DNA from: Heterodera schachtii
Taxonomy: Eukaryota > Nematoda > Chromadorea > Rhabditida > Heteroderidae
Length of the DNA stretch: 64,000 bases
Assembly (NCBI GenBank): GCA_023374025.1
Contig: SIJG01000026.1
Span: 446,011 to 510,010 of the forward strand
Direction of reading: 5' to 3'
Shown in pieces: positions 12,675 to 24,288 of the stretch (position 1 is the stretch's first letter; every line of letters begins with the position of its first letter). A program made the translations under genes and the position numbers. Below the pieces are notes generated by a model. The model was not told where the DNA came from. It searched no databases and saw only the letters and a list, made by a program, of their open reading frames with translations.

Positions 12675-12835
12675 GAAACCGGAAATTTTAAATTTGCGGA
12701 TCCTGTTGCAGGATTGGAATTCAAAATTTTTTGCAGGACCGGATCCGGCCGGATTAATCCTGCAAATCCGGCAATCCTGCAAATCCTGCATTTAAAATTT
12801 GCAGGATCCTGCGCAGGATTGCGGATTTTTGGAAA
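12675..12835. repeat. GCAGGATCC/GGATCCTGC motif array
   Basis: GCAGGAT and its complement ATCCTGC occur about ten times in 160 bp in both orientations, around a GGATCCGGCCGGATTAAT palindrome. A closely similar array is at 14105-14320. The arrangement resembles the iterated motifs just inside the ends of the hAT-like elements elsewhere in the window, but no terminal repeats are visible here. Confidence 0.7.
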
Positions 12836-13289
12836 TTTTGAAAAATTTCAATTAAAAAAATTTCCAAAAAAGAAAAATACATGACATTTTGAAAAAGAAA
12901 TTTTTCGGGGCAGGCGGGATGCATTAAAAGGGGCGACTAAGATTTTTCGAATGGGTCAGACGGTAAAAAGAGACCGGGAACAAATCTGTGAATGGTCCAT
13001 AAATTTGACTATTTTTTGTTTCAAAACCGCTTTTTTCCGGCGCAATTTTTTCAAAAAACTAGGAACATAGGGGTCAGGCGGTGCCGATAGGCGCCGCCGG
13101 AAAATTTTTGCAAATTCTAGATGAAATTTGAGATTAAAAATGGATTTGATTTGATTGAATTTATTATTAGGGATCATTTTTTGGTAATAGTTTAGATGGT
13201 TGCCCCCATTTTTCGGAGAATTTTTTTTTTATTTTCAAAAGTCATGAAAACATGTTTCTAAGGGTTTTCTGGGTCGCTGATCACGAATC

Positions 13290-13544
13290 CGGCATCCATT
13301 TCGGCCAATTCCAAATCCCGGACCCGAATTCGAACAAAAAGTCGAAAATTAAAATTTTTCGATTTTCAGTTTTTTGGTTCAAACATTGTTTAAATACACG
13401 GAAATTAACTAAAAGTCCTAATGCTTCAATAAAAAATTATTTAAAGCTTTTTAGACAAAAAACTGAAAATCGAAAAATTTTAATTTTCGACTTTTTGTTC
13501 GAGTTCGGGTCCGGGATTTGGAATTGGTCGAAATGGACGCCGGA
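13290..13544. repeat. Inverted repeat, about 65-bp arms
   Basis: The left arm (13290-13360: CCGGCATCCATTTCGGCC, then AACAAAAAGTCGAAAATT) is mirrored by the right arm (13483-13544: AATTTTCGACTTTTTGTT, then TGGTCGAAATGGACGCCGG). Partial copies occur near 4380-4500, 21000-21110 and 51955-52090. This suggests a dispersed fold-back family that often inserts or survives near GTCGCTGATCACGAATC. Confidence 0.7.
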
Positions 13545-13555
13545 TTTTCGGATTT

Positions 13556-14035
13556 TTCTACATATTACATATGTACATATTTTTATACATATTTTGGACT
13601 TTTTCACATTTTTTTGTACATATTTTGCATTTTTTGAGAATTTTTAGGGAATTTTTTTATGAAATACCCCCAAAAATATCCAAGATTTCGCAATTTTTTT
13701 CAAAAATTTTGAGAATCTATAGAAATTTTTTGCGAAAAGTAAAAATTTTTTTTGACAATATGCCCCAAAAATAGAATTTTTTTCAAAAATGGGATATAAA
13801 TAAATTAATTTTTAAATTATTAAAAGATAATTCTAAGCCTATTTAGGTCATTTTTATGGCAATTTGTGCCTATTTCACCCTTTAGAATGAATTTTTTTTT
13901 CCAAAAAACAGCATTTAAAAAATTTTATTTACATATTTTAGTACATATTTCTGGATTTTTGTACATATTTAATACATATTTCAGTGTTTTTTATACATAT
14001 TTTATTTACATATTTCGCGATTTTTCTTACATAAA
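13556..14035. repeat. ACATATTTT motif array
   Basis: About a dozen ACATATTTT/ACATATTT units, one ATTACATATGTACAT palindrome and intervening T-rich DNA. The unit is the one that fills the ends of the MITE at 42466-43080, so this may be the inside of a related element that has lost its termini. A shorter version lies at 3310-3385. Confidence 0.6.
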
Positions 14036-14104
14036 TAAATGATCTCTATTTATTATAAATCTATTCAAGAATTTTGGCATTCTGTTCTTTAAAATTTTTA
14101 AAGA

Positions 14105-14320
14105 ATGTAATGCGGATCCTGCCGGATCCTGCACAAAAATCAAATTTGCGGATCCTGTTGCAGGATTGGAATTCAAAAATGTTTGCAGGACCGGATCCGG
14201 CCGGATTAATCCTGCAAATCCTGCAATCCTGCAAATCCTGTTTTTTCCAAAAAATGCAGGATTGCGGACTGGGATCCTGCAAAATCCTGTGCAGGATCCG
14301 GTCCTGCTCCGGTCTCTATT
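14105..14320. repeat. Second GCAGGATCC array
   Basis: Much of this matches the array at 12675-12835, including the stretch around GGATTGGAATTC and GGATCCGGCCGGATTAAT. It ends in GGTCCTGCTCCGGTCTCTA. That terminus (complement TAGAGACCGGAGC) resembles the TAGAGA terminus of the element at 40342-41504. The left end is not clear. Confidence 0.6.
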
Positions 14321-14440
14321 TAGTAGTAGACTAGAGCGGAAATCGGTAATTGTAAAAAAACCGGTAAATTTTTGGACAAAATTTTTCAAGCTAATTTTTT
14401 TAAGAAATCGAAAGAATTTCTCAATTTTATTTGAAATCAT

Positions 14441-14955
14441 GGCAATGGTGTGGAATTGCGGTCCCGACGAAAAAAAATGTTAAAAATTTCGCAGCTTTTT
14501 TTTCTAGGCTTAAAAATGCGCTGATAACGAATCTGAGCTCAGATTTTGAAAATCAATGATTTTATCTATGATTTTTCATCAACTACTTGATTTTTTTCAA
14601 AAATTTAAAGAAAATTAGTCAGGCGTAAAAACGCATGTACAGATGTTGTGGAGCCTAAAAAGAGCTTTCGAATGAGCTAAATGTTTATGGAAACGTCAAG
14701 CTTTAAATTTTTTACGATTTTTTGAAATTTAATTATTAATCCTAGGGGTCATACGAGACGGGGGTCTGAGGTTCGAGTTCGCTTGGCTGCGGTTTGTTTT
14801 TTTTATGACACTTAATGAAAAATCATAGACAAAAATCATTGATTTTCAAAATCTGAGCTCAGATTCGTTATCAGCGCAGTTTTTAAGCCTAGAAAAAGTA
14901 TCTGTGAAAGTTTAAAATTTTTTTTTGGTCGGGACCTCAATTCCACATCATTGCC
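14441..14955. mobile_element. Fold-back element, second family member
   Basis: GGCAATGGTGTGGAATTG...CAATTCCACATCATTGCC. The arms contain the same internal blocks as the 11523-11980 element (GGTCCCGAC, ATGCGCTGATAACGAA, CTGAGCTCAG, CAATGATTTT), with GAGCTC at the same place but different outer ends. No convincing target duplication is seen. The centre (about 14690-14800) is not repeated and non-coding. Confidence 0.75.
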
Positions 14956-15360
14956 GTCATAATTTTTGATTCTGTAATTTTTATAAAAATTGCCATTAAA
15001 AATAAATATACTTAACAGAACATTCCAAATTCACTTCCACTTACAAATTTCAATTAATCTTATGAATTTAATTGTTATTTTGGCGACATTAATCACATAA
15101 ATTCAAAAAAATATCAATTTAGCTGGAGAAAACCCGTAGCCCCTGTCACTAAATACATTGATTGGCACGGGCTACGGGGTTGGTAGCAACACGGGGTCAC
15201 GGGCTAAAACCCCGTTAAACCCGTGCCAGCCCAAAAAAACGGGTACGTGGCCGTAAACACAGGTGCGACCGTGCCCGGCTAAATTGTAGTTTGATCAGCC
15301 ATAACTTATATATAAACCGAACAATTTAGTGTCATTCGAATTGTTTTAATGAATAAGTAT

Positions 15361-15450
15361 ATCAGGGGGTGGAGCGTGGACAAATACCACCATTTTTCCA
15401 TTAAGTAGTTTTAGGTCCGAGGTCCTAGGCGCTGTTTAAGTAATAATGAC
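15361..15450. repeat. Direct repeat, copy 1 (partner 16137-16225)
   Basis: Both copies share GGAGCGTGGA, ACCACC, ATTAA, TAGTT and GAGGTCCTAGGCGCTGTTTA followed by an AATAAT run. They lie in the same orientation about 780 bp apart, flanking the possible pseudogene at 15797-16120. They could be long-terminal or SINE-like remnants, but neither is shown. Confidence 0.55.
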
Positions 15451-15796
15451 CCGATTTTTTTTTTAATAAGATTTAATTCTCGGAAAACCGGCATATTTTT
15501 AAATTTTAATCAGCCAAATCCTGCATTATCAAAGACAGACATTTTTTTAAATGCGACCTTTTAAAAAGTTTTTTCGACACTTTTCGCGGCACTTACAATT
15601 AATGATTCTCAAAAATCTCTCCGTTCGTCACTCTCTCATTATATTTTTGCCCTTATCCACGGCATGTAGCACAATAATATTTCCCGCATGAGTAAGATTA
15701 CCCAATATTTTAAAACAATAAAATTTTTATTAACAAACTTTAACACAAATTTGAACAATTCACTGGGTATAACCAGGAAAAAAGAAAAATACTTGT

Positions 15797-16120
15797 GTGG
15801 AATTGGGACATTTGGAACTGGCGATTAACTGCACTCGCCGCCATCGCATGGTTTACACGCAACGTTATGTCGTTCAGGTTTTCTTTGTGCGCATACTGTG
15901 CGACAATTCTGGTAAAGATTTGGATGTAGCGTGTTCCGCGTTGTTCATTCCGCCAGCCTATGTAGTGGCGAATGAAGAATAGCCGACAAAAATATCGGCG
16001 CAGTTCAGCATATCTCCGTCCAAAATCTACAGGAAGTCGTTGACTTTCACTTCTCCCCCGTCGGATCCGAAGATCTCATCATTTTGCCGTGGCTAAGAAC
16101 GACAACAATCGCGCTTAAAT
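15797..16120 (+). pseudogene. Unrecognised coding remnant with frameshift
   Basis: A frame opens with VELGHLELAINCTRRHR (15797-15982) and stops. A second frame starting about 15981 continues ADKNIGAVQHISVQNLQEV to a stop near 16120. Codon use and GC content are higher than around it. The two pieces look like one protein split by a 1-2 nt frameshift. It lies between two direct repeats, so it may be part of a mobile element, but no enzyme motif is visible. Confidence 0.3.
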
Positions 16121-16136
16121 AAAAAAGGTATATATA

Positions 16137-16225
16137 TCAAGGTTGGAGCGTGGATATAACACCACCAGTTTTACATTAAATAGTTGTAGATATGAGGTCC
16201 TAGGCGCTGTTTAGGAAATAATTGC
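16137..16225. repeat. Direct repeat, copy 2 (partner 15361-15450)
   Basis: Same orientation and same block order as 15361-15450, with about 20% substitutions. Confidence 0.55.
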
Positions 16226-16973
16226 TGAGTTATGGTTATATGTTTTCGTTTAAAATTCTCTAATAAGCCATACTTAGGTTTTTTAAAGCAATATTAAAGT
16301 ATGAATTTTCGACATTTTGTTTGTTATAAAGTTATTTGGGCATTTTGGTTTCATATTTTGGTCCATTTTGGCATTTTTTGTGCTTTTTGTAATTTTTGTC
16401 CATAGCTATGTATTACCATATTAATTAATGAATGAGTTAATACAAATGTAAATTATTTTATTCCTTACCTCAGAAGTGAGGTTTCTCTTCACAAAAACAC
16501 GGTGATTGAGTTGTGAAAAGCTGTGAAAGCGCCTGTTCGTCCACCTGGGATCTCTTTCTTGTTGTTAGTTCTCGGCGGGTGAAATTGTAATTGTTGAAAA
16601 TGATTGCATGATGGCAAGCCCATGGAAGGGGCGGGAGAAATTTGGATAGGCCTAAAACACAATAATTTATTCGTGCTTTTATAATTATTAAAAAATATTT
16701 TTATTAAATTCTTTTTAAAACAAAAATCTATTTTTACGATTTAGAGAAATCCCCTTTTTATATTCTGGTTTTTGTGAGTTTGCCGAGTTTTGAAAAAAAA
16801 GAGCTGGGGTTTTAACAGGTGCGGAAAAGGTTATCTAATTGTAAGATTCGATTTAAATGTATCCCTCTATCTCTAAATATTTGGTTTGCGAAAAATTTTT
16901 TCATTCTAAATAACTTTTCATTATTTCGCACCATTCAAAGCGCATTTGTCATTTTTCTTAAGCTGGTTCCGCT

Positions 16974-17520
16974 CACCCAGCAATCCGTGCCGTGGTCTAA
17001 CCAACTGAGCTATGGGCGCCTCTTTTAGCGGTTCTCTCAGGTCCTTTAGCCCACTTTCTCCCACACTCCGTTCCTTCTGGCATCACATGTAGTAAGGTAT
17101 CTCTCCCGGTGGGACTCGAACCCACGACCCCAGCAATCCGTGCCGTGCTCTAACCAACTGAGCTACGGGCGCTTCTTTTAGCGGTTCCCTCAGGTCCTTT
17201 ATCCCACTTTCTCCCACACTCCGTTCCTTCTGGCATCACATTCCGCCTCCCTCGGAAGACCGGTCCCTCGGGCTCTCCTTGGCCCTTCACCAACGGACTT
17301 GTACACTCTCATTGGTCCAGTGGTCCCGGCAGTGTGGAGGGGATCCGCCCAGGAGCGCCATGTAGAACATAAAAGGTATCTCGCCGGTGGGACTCGAACC
17401 CACGACCCCAGCAATCCGTGCCGTGCTCTAACCAACTGAGCTACGGGCGCCTCTTTTAGCGGTTCCCTCAGGTCCTTTATCCCACTTTCTCCCACACTCC
17501 GTTTCTTCTGGCATCACAGT
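16974..17520 (-). repeat. Three tRNA-headed repeat units
   Basis: Three minus-strand units each join a tRNA-like head to a leader that includes GGACCTGAGGGAACCGC and GGAGTGTGGGAGAAAGTGGG. The heads at 17103-17172 and 17390-17451 are complete in length. The one at 16980-17018 is cut before its T arm. Heads have intact Pol III boxes (TAGCTCAGTTGG and GGTTCGAGTCC). In the 17.1-kb copy the acceptor arm pairs at 5 of 7 positions; in the 17.4-kb copy only about 3. The anticodon arm has a good 5-bp stem (CGGCA/TGCTG) but only a 5-nt loop, so these are not ordinary tRNAs. They look like tRNA-derived repeats (SINE-like) or pseudogenes. Confidence 0.65.
17103..17172 (-). tRNA. tRNA-like sequence, probable pseudogene
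   Basis: This is the best-formed head of the three units. Acceptor GCGCCCG faces CGGGAGA (5 of 7 pairs). The D arm is GCTC/GAGC, and the T arm GTGGG/CCCAC encloses TTCGAGT. The loop between the anticodon-stem strands is CGGAT, two bases short, so no normal anticodon can be assigned. Confidence 0.45.
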
Positions 17521-18171
17521 TATTAACAAAAATACGTTAGTGATTAATCTTTTTCTTAATTAATAAAAAGTACCAGTGCATTTATTTCACGGCTTTAAAG
17601 AAAAAATTAGCGGAAACGGAAACGGGCATTCAAAAAAGGACTGGAGCGAGAATAGGATTCCCGGTTTTCCCAGAGAAAACCCTTTCCCGCCGGGCTCTTC
17701 TTTTTTGTGACTTAAAGCACCTTCAAATCAGGAAGAAATTCCGGGTTTCCGATAGTGAAAAACTGTATTTCGGGTTTCATAAGTCAAAAAAAAATATTTT
17801 TTTGCGTAATTATTCTGACTTTTTGAAATATTTTCTCTTTTTTTTGTCTTAATGTGTTTCTGTATTTTTTAATAACGCCCGCCACACTTAAATCCCCGGC
17901 TCCCCCACCCCTCTTGAGAATAACCTTGAGGGCTCTAATAAAATAAATAGATATGTCATTTCAAATAAATTGTGAAGAAGTACGGCAAAATTTTAAAAAT
18001 TTTAGTCAATTTGAGCAGTATTTGAGGTTAATTTTGTAAAAATGTAAAATTTAGTTTTGGTAAATATTTACAAAAATTCGCTAAATGATATTCTGCTAAA
18101 TTTCAAAGAAATTGATTGTTTAATAAAATTTTTTGAATTTTAATGGAATTTTTAGGAAAAATATTAATAAA
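17521..18171. other. Intergenic, motif remnants only
   Basis: At 17608-17790 there are several GGGTTTCC/ATTCCCGG-like units with CCGGGCTCTTC, similar in style to the motif arrays inside the MITEs. The rest is AT-rich. No gene is seen. Confidence 0.4.
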
Positions 18172-19046
18172 TTACTTACGGCTCTCGGAGTGCTGCTCAT
18201 GCCATGTCCACGTTGCCGGCTTGATGCACGGGATTTGGATGGGTTGCTTCGTTTTGACATTTTTAGTAATAACTCTAAATAATGAGCAGCGAAATAAATA
18301 AAACAAAATTACGAGGGGAAATTTAAACTTTTTGGACAAATTCATTCTACCGGTCTTTTTTTTCTTTACATAGACAGAGGCGGGAAACACGAGGTAAGGG
18401 AAAGAACGCGGGGGCAAACTGAAAGGTGCTGTTAGTTTTCGAGTGTTTGTTTCGAAAGTTATTGATTTCAACAGTAAACTTTTTTTAAAAACTTGTCCTA
18501 GCTGGTACAAGTCTAGTTAAATTTTGAAAACTAAATGATAAGCACAGGCTCTTATATATTGTAGAGGGGTTTTGCGATTTTTTAATTCTACTACAAGAGC
18601 ATGCAGGTTCGCATCTTGGCACTAAAACCCGTCATTTGTTAGCAGGACTTTTCCATGCAAATCAAGAATCAAATCTGGGAAATTTGTTGGGTTTTTGATT
18701 GCCTCAAGAAATTTTTGTATAGAAATAGTCAAAGCGACGATATATCCTTTGATAAAAAATTCATTTATTCATTATTACTTTAATTATAAATTTGTATATG
18801 CTAATTGCATATTAATATTAATTCATATGATATAAATTATATTTAAAAAATTAAAACTACAGTCGAAATCAACCAATGTCGAAAACACCTGGTACGAACT
18901 GAAACAGGAGGTGGGGGTATGTATCATGAGGGGGGTGCACTTCATTCGGGAGCAGCTCATTTCCCACCCCCGCCGTTCCACACCCCCCCCCCGTCCATAC
19001 AGTTCCCCCACGGTTCGGTTCATCCACCTGAGAAATTTAAAAAATT
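18172..19046 (-). other. Short minus-strand ORFs, not assigned
   Basis: A possible first coding exon lies at about 18178-18260 (minus). It starts MSKRSNPSKSRASSRQRG, ends at a GTAAG donor and is basic and Ser/Arg-rich. An ORF at 18823-19023 (minus) starts MNRTVGELYGRGGGVERRG and has four Cys before an AT-rich end. I cannot join them into a gene or name either. Confidence 0.2.
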
Positions 19047-19252
19047 TACTAACTAAGAAAAAATAGATAGTTTTTTATAAGAAAATTCTAAAAAAAAAAT
19101 TTTGAAAAATTTTAAGCGTTTTTTTGGAAAAATTTTTTGAAAAATCTTAGTAATTCACCATAAAACTTTCTCAAAAAATTTTTCTTAGAATTTTCTTATA
19201 AAAAGCTAGCTATTTTTTTCTTATAATATTTCTAAGTTAGTAAAAAAATTTT
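19047..19252. mobile_element. Palindromic MITE, about 205 bp
   Basis: The left half begins TTTACTAACTAAGAAAAAAT and the right half ends TTTCTAAGTTAGTAAA, its near complement. ATAAGAAAATTCTAA is mirrored by TTAGAATTTTCTTAT. It is almost a single hairpin with no coding content. The target duplication is not resolved. Confidence 0.65.
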
Positions 19253-19259
19253 TATTTCT

Positions 19260-22200
19260 CGGGGGGAGCTGAACCGGGCGGTGAACTGGACGGGGTAAAC
19301 GGCGGGGGGGGGGGACGTTGGAGGGCAACCGCTTCAATAAAAAATGTCCCCATGGCCCTTGAGATGATCGCTCAAATTTTAATAAAAATTTAAATCAAAA
19401 ACATTGAATTAATTTGCAAATAATGAAGAAATAAAAAAATTTGAAGGATAAATTTTATTGGTATGAGAAAAAAACTCCGTTAGGTTTTTGAGATGCCCAA
19501 ATTGAGAAAGATAATCGGGGAAATATAAACAAACAAAAAAAGCTCGATTTCGATTACATAATATATAATTGAATTATTACTAATATGTATAAAAGGAAAA
19601 GTAAAATAAATAAATATTTAAATGGGGAAATTAAGACGAAAACCCTTCACAAAAACAAAATTAAAGGATAAAACACCGGGCTCCCATTCGTCCTTGAATG
19701 GCAAGGATTTACTTGAAGTTGGACCCTCCCATCTGAAAATATTTTGCTATATCAATAATCTAAATATAGTAATTTAATGGTTAAAAAATTAAGGAAATTT
19801 GAAACTGGAAATCGAAATTCCGAGCTCAAATCAATAGAAAATAAAAATTAATTTTACCCAAAAGCTCAATCAAATAAAAATATGAACTGTGGTAAATTGT
19901 GTCAAAGGTACCAAACCTTTTAAAACCAAACTGTTTTCCAGATGATCTAGATTAGAGCCCGGTAAAAAATAATTTACGGGAGCTGGAATCAGAATTCTTA
20001 CGAGAACGGGAGTCCCGGGCGGGATTGGGAGTAATTCGAAAATTTAATTAAAAACTCACAAAAATAATTTAATGCACAAATTTGAAGGACAATCCTTTTA
20101 TTAAAAAAATATACAGAAAAATTAATAAGGAGAAACTAAAAAAACAATTTTAGGGTCGAAAATCAGAAAAATTTTTCAAATTGCTTCAAATAATTATTTT
20201 TACATTTTATTCTAAAAAAAAATCATTAACTTTATATTTTCGACTCCGTTTATTAATGTTGACAACTTTTTGCGGCGTATTTTTTGAAAAAAACTTTTTC
20301 GGGACCAAAGGGAGGAGGAAGGAGGCCGGCGGTGCCGATAGGCGCCATCGGGAAAACTGAATAGTTGAATACAATACATTGTCAAATTTTGTCGAAAAAA
20401 TGACTAATTTTTGCACATTTTAGCCAGTTTTTTAAGAAAATCAAGGATTTTAAGGGTCCGGTGGTGCCGGGAAAATTTTTTTTTTTTTAATTTATATATC
20501 AGATAAATGGAAATATTTAATGCAATAAGAAGAGATAATGAAAAAATATGGGATGGTTCACTTAATATGATGAGGTGGAGAAGGCATAAAAAATAAATCA
20601 AGGCAAAAGGATGACCCAATAAAGATACAATTGAATTGATTATCTCTCCCCACCCCATTTTTTATATTTTTATCCCAAAAATGAGCGAAATGCTGACCCA
20701 AAAATATGGGAGAGATTTTCTCAACCGGAATGGTATCAAAATGTGCAATTTCTATAGAATTGTACAAAATTAGGAGGATTGCCTCCTCTTGTCGAAGTGG
20801 GGAAATGTCGGGGGCACTGGGTCGGGGTTAACCAAACTGGTCGAATTTCTGAGACCAAATTTAGGTTTTATCTCAATTCTAAAGAGAATTAATGAAGGAT
20901 TTTAGAATTTGGGCATTAAATAGGGAAAAGCGAACCACATTTTATAATAAAGATTTAGGCGCTACCTAGACATCTGTTTTTATTAATCCCGACTTCCTAA
21001 ACTAAATTTGAACAAAAGAAAGTTCAAAAAAATCTGGTCTTGGACTTTTTGTTGGGTTTTCCAGGTTCGTGATCAGAAACCCCAAAATCCCGAGAACATG
21101 TTTTCATGAGTTATCGCAAAAATTTACAAATTAAAAGAATGGTCAAATCTAAACTAAATAAATTTTAAAGAAAATTAATATATAATTTTATTATTTTTCA
21201 AATTCAAGCAAGAAATAAAGAAAAATAAAAATAACTGTTGGAAGCAATTTGAAAAAGTTCCTTATTTTTTTGACTCCATACTCTGATTTGTTGACCTTGA
21301 TTTTCTAATTTTTAAATAATTTTGGTCCGACCCCTGGTTAAATTGGAAAAGGATAACCCGGAATTTTACTCACAACTTTAGTTTTTTTTATAATCCATAT
21401 TATTTTATCATATTAATAGCTAAATTACGATTTTCATAATAGATTGGCATGCTCATACCAGTGGTTAAGCATTTGTTAATTACGGGTGAGGACGCGGATG
21501 TTTATTTTTAGTTGGGGGACGGATACGGAAATTAGGCAAGTATTTAAAATGAAAATTAATTTATTAAATAAAAATTTATAATTTTTTTTGTTTGTTTTTA
21601 TTTTAAATCTTCTTTAGTTTTTGCCAGCTCATAAACTGATTTTGAAGCACGCTTCCGACGTGTTTGAGGCAATGTTCCGTTATGACGGCAAATAAGAAAA
21701 AGCGGTATTCGGCAAAAAAATAAATGTAATTAATTCATTAGCGTTAAACGGACTGTTTCTGGGTCCAGGTGTGTTTTTCTTGTATCCAGTACAGGAAATC
21801 AGCAAACTGCATTTTTTTCCTGATCCTTGCATTACTTATACAATATCTCAGTCCTGATCGACCCTTCTTTGCAAGTTATTGTTTCTTATTTTTGAAGAGT
21901 TTCCGATTTTTAAAATTATTCTTTAATTTTTAGTTATATAATTTCAATGATTTTAAATTACAATTAAATATAACAAAATTAAGTTACGTGTTTTGCTACA
22001 TAAAAAGCATTAAGCAAAAATTTTATTTGCCTTTTTTGTGCCTATTTAATTCTATTTTGCGACTTTTTTCTCTTAAAAAATGAATCCCTTGTTATGGCAC
22101 AACTAACAAATGACAATTTTTTTTTTAAATTTTTAATATATTTTTTAAACCTTTTATTAAAGCGGCTTTACTATCTAAAGTAATATATAATAATTTTTGC

Positions 22201-22262
22201 TTTGAGAATTGTCCTTTATTTTTGCTAGGCTTTTGGGACGAAGCACAAATCACAGAAAACGA
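19260..22262. other. AT-rich intergenic region with hairpin cores
   Basis: This holds a G-rich/C-rich patch (19260-19330), an ACGGGAGTCCCGGGCG patch near 20000-20030 like that at 3.45 kb, and two hairpin cores in tandem (20328-20349 and a decayed one at 20455-20475). ORFs are short and unconvincing. No gene is recognised. Confidence 0.5.
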
Positions 22263-24013
22263 GTCACAAGCAGGGCTGGACGCAATTACGGATTACGGAA
22301 ATACGGCCTTTTTGGAGTTACGGATTACGGGTTACGGATTTTTGGGATTTTCCGTAATTTTGATCCGTAATTGGCTTTTTGGGATTATTTTTCGAGACGA
22401 TTTCCTGCAAGATTATTTTTTAGAAAATGAATTTTTTTTTCTATTTTTATTAAAAGGCCCATATTTCGATTTGATCTGACTTATTCTTGGTAATTTGTAG
22501 TATTATTAACATACATAAAAGTGGGGCGGGAGGCTAGCAAAGGGGAAAAGAGTAGAAATGCCTAAAAATTTGGCTATTTTTTAACAAAATTCTGAAAAAT
22601 TTTCCTCGGCGATGCATATCGGCACCGCCCGCCCCAAAAACTCTTAATTATTTTGAAATATTAGCTCCAAATCTTAATCATTTTTAGACAAAATCTTATA
22701 GCAAATTGCATTAAAATTTTCAAAAATTTTCCGGAGGCGCCTTTCGGCGCCGCCTGACCCCCCCCCCCCCCCCCCCTCATGTTCCCCAGTTTTTTGGACA
22801 TGCCGCGAAAAAGCTATTTTGGGATTTTCACCTCAAAAAAACGGATTTGCGGACGGACATTTGCGGACAATTTCGGGAAAAAATAAAAAAATATTCTTAA
22901 AAAATTAAAAAAAAATTCTGAAAACGTGGAATGGAAACAGCAAAACAAAATAAAAATTTCTTTTTGGCTTTAAAGGTATCATATTTTATTTTTACAGTTT
23001 CACTCTGTCGGTTGAGAGTGCTTTCTTTATTTTTAGAAAAAACAATTATTTTTTCTATTTGACCAAGTTTTTGACCTCCCCCCCAACATTTTAAAAGATT
23101 TAGCTTTTTATATAATTCTTGTCGTGGAATTTTATATCAGCTCCCCGACTTTTTTTCCCAGATAGTAGGGGATAACCCTAGATAAATCGTTCAATTGGAT
23201 AGCATTTCGAGATCCCAAAAATTTTCGGAAAGGAAAACCGAAATTCCAAGGCCCAAAAATTACGGGAATCTGATGTTGGAAATCGGGATTTCGTGCAGAA
23301 ATTGATCTTTGAATATGGACCTCCAAATTGATAAAAATGAGTGCTCTGGGATTATTCTCTCTAAAATTTTATTTAAAAAAATGAAAATTATAGAGTTTTT
23401 TATTTATATCAATTTTAAGACCTTTCTGTCTTCTATCGAAAACATTTTGTTTCAGAAAAAAATTGTCTTTTTTTTAACAAAGACATTGTTGTTAAGCAAG
23501 CTGCCAAAGTGGGGAAAAGCACATTTTTTGACCCATGTTACAATTGGTCAAAATTGGCACTTAAAGTTTGAAATGTGTAAAACCGAATGGACTAATTTAC
23601 AAACTGATAATTTTAAATAGTGAAAGTATTTGTTCGTGATTAAGCATAAAATTAGAAGAAACGTACTGGTGAGTCCAAATTTTGCATTCCATTTTTTTTA
23701 AAAAATTTTAAGAATATTTCTTATTTTTTCCCAAAATTGTCCGCAAATGTCCGTCCGCAAATGTCTGGACGCGAACATGCAGATCTTTTATTCTGATCAT
23801 AAATTAATCTTAACAATTTTTAGATTAGGTTTTTTTAAATTTAAAAATTAATTAGAAAATTTTTTTTTGAAAATTACGTATTACGCCAAATTACGGCTTT
23901 TTTGGACCTCCGTAATTACGGATTACGGATGGCCGTAACTGAGAAAATTGCGGCAATTACGGATTACGGATTCCGTAATTGCAAATCCAGTTGCGTCCAG
24001 CCCTGGTCACAAG
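22263..24013. mobile_element. hAT-type element, TTACGGATTACGG family, 1.74 kb
   Basis: The element is 22271-24005, CAGGGCTGGACGCAA...TTGCGTCCAGCCCTG. The terminal repeats are perfect over 15 bp, with a perfect 8-bp duplication GTCACAAG (22263-22270 and 24006-24013). Just inside both ends is an array of ATTACGGATTACGG-type units. Deeper in is a second inverted pair built of GCGGACATTTGCGGACA (22845-22890 and 23735-23770), suggesting a nested or composite element. Two hairpin cores lie near 22610 and 22735. ORFs of about 85-103 codons have no transposase features. Confidence 0.92.
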
Positions 24014-24288
24014 ACTAAGATGGACAATTTTTGAAAGGCTCTTTTTGATAAATTCATTTTTATTTGTTGCTGATTTTTTGCTATTTGGCATAGCGGCAAT
24101 TACAAAGAGAAACAATTAAGAGGGGGGGGGGGGGGGGGGGGAATTTGGGCGAATTAGAAAAGCTAAACAAAATAAAAAGAAGGAAAAGAAAGGCAGTGGG
24201 AAATGGGGACGGAGAAGGGCACGGGGGGAGGGGAGGGCAATCGCTGATGTGTTTCTGCTTTTTCTTCCGCTGATCAGAATAGCTTTTC

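Larger units (their letters stand above)
12265..15796. other. Repeat-filled intergenic region
   Basis: No gene is recognised. In order it holds a degenerate hairpin core (12507-12528), a GCAGGATCC motif array (12690-12835), another hairpin (13077-13098), a fold-back repeat (13290-13544), an ACATATTTT array (13556-14035), a second GCAGGATCC array (14105-14320), a fold-back element (14441-14955) and a CCCGTGCC/ACGGGGT cluster (15127-15290). ORFs here are translations of these repeats. Confidence 0.6.

Noticed and set aside
17199..17495. 98-codon minus ORF containing VAQLVRARHGLLGSWVRV
   Set aside because: This is the well-known false translation of a tRNA sequence.
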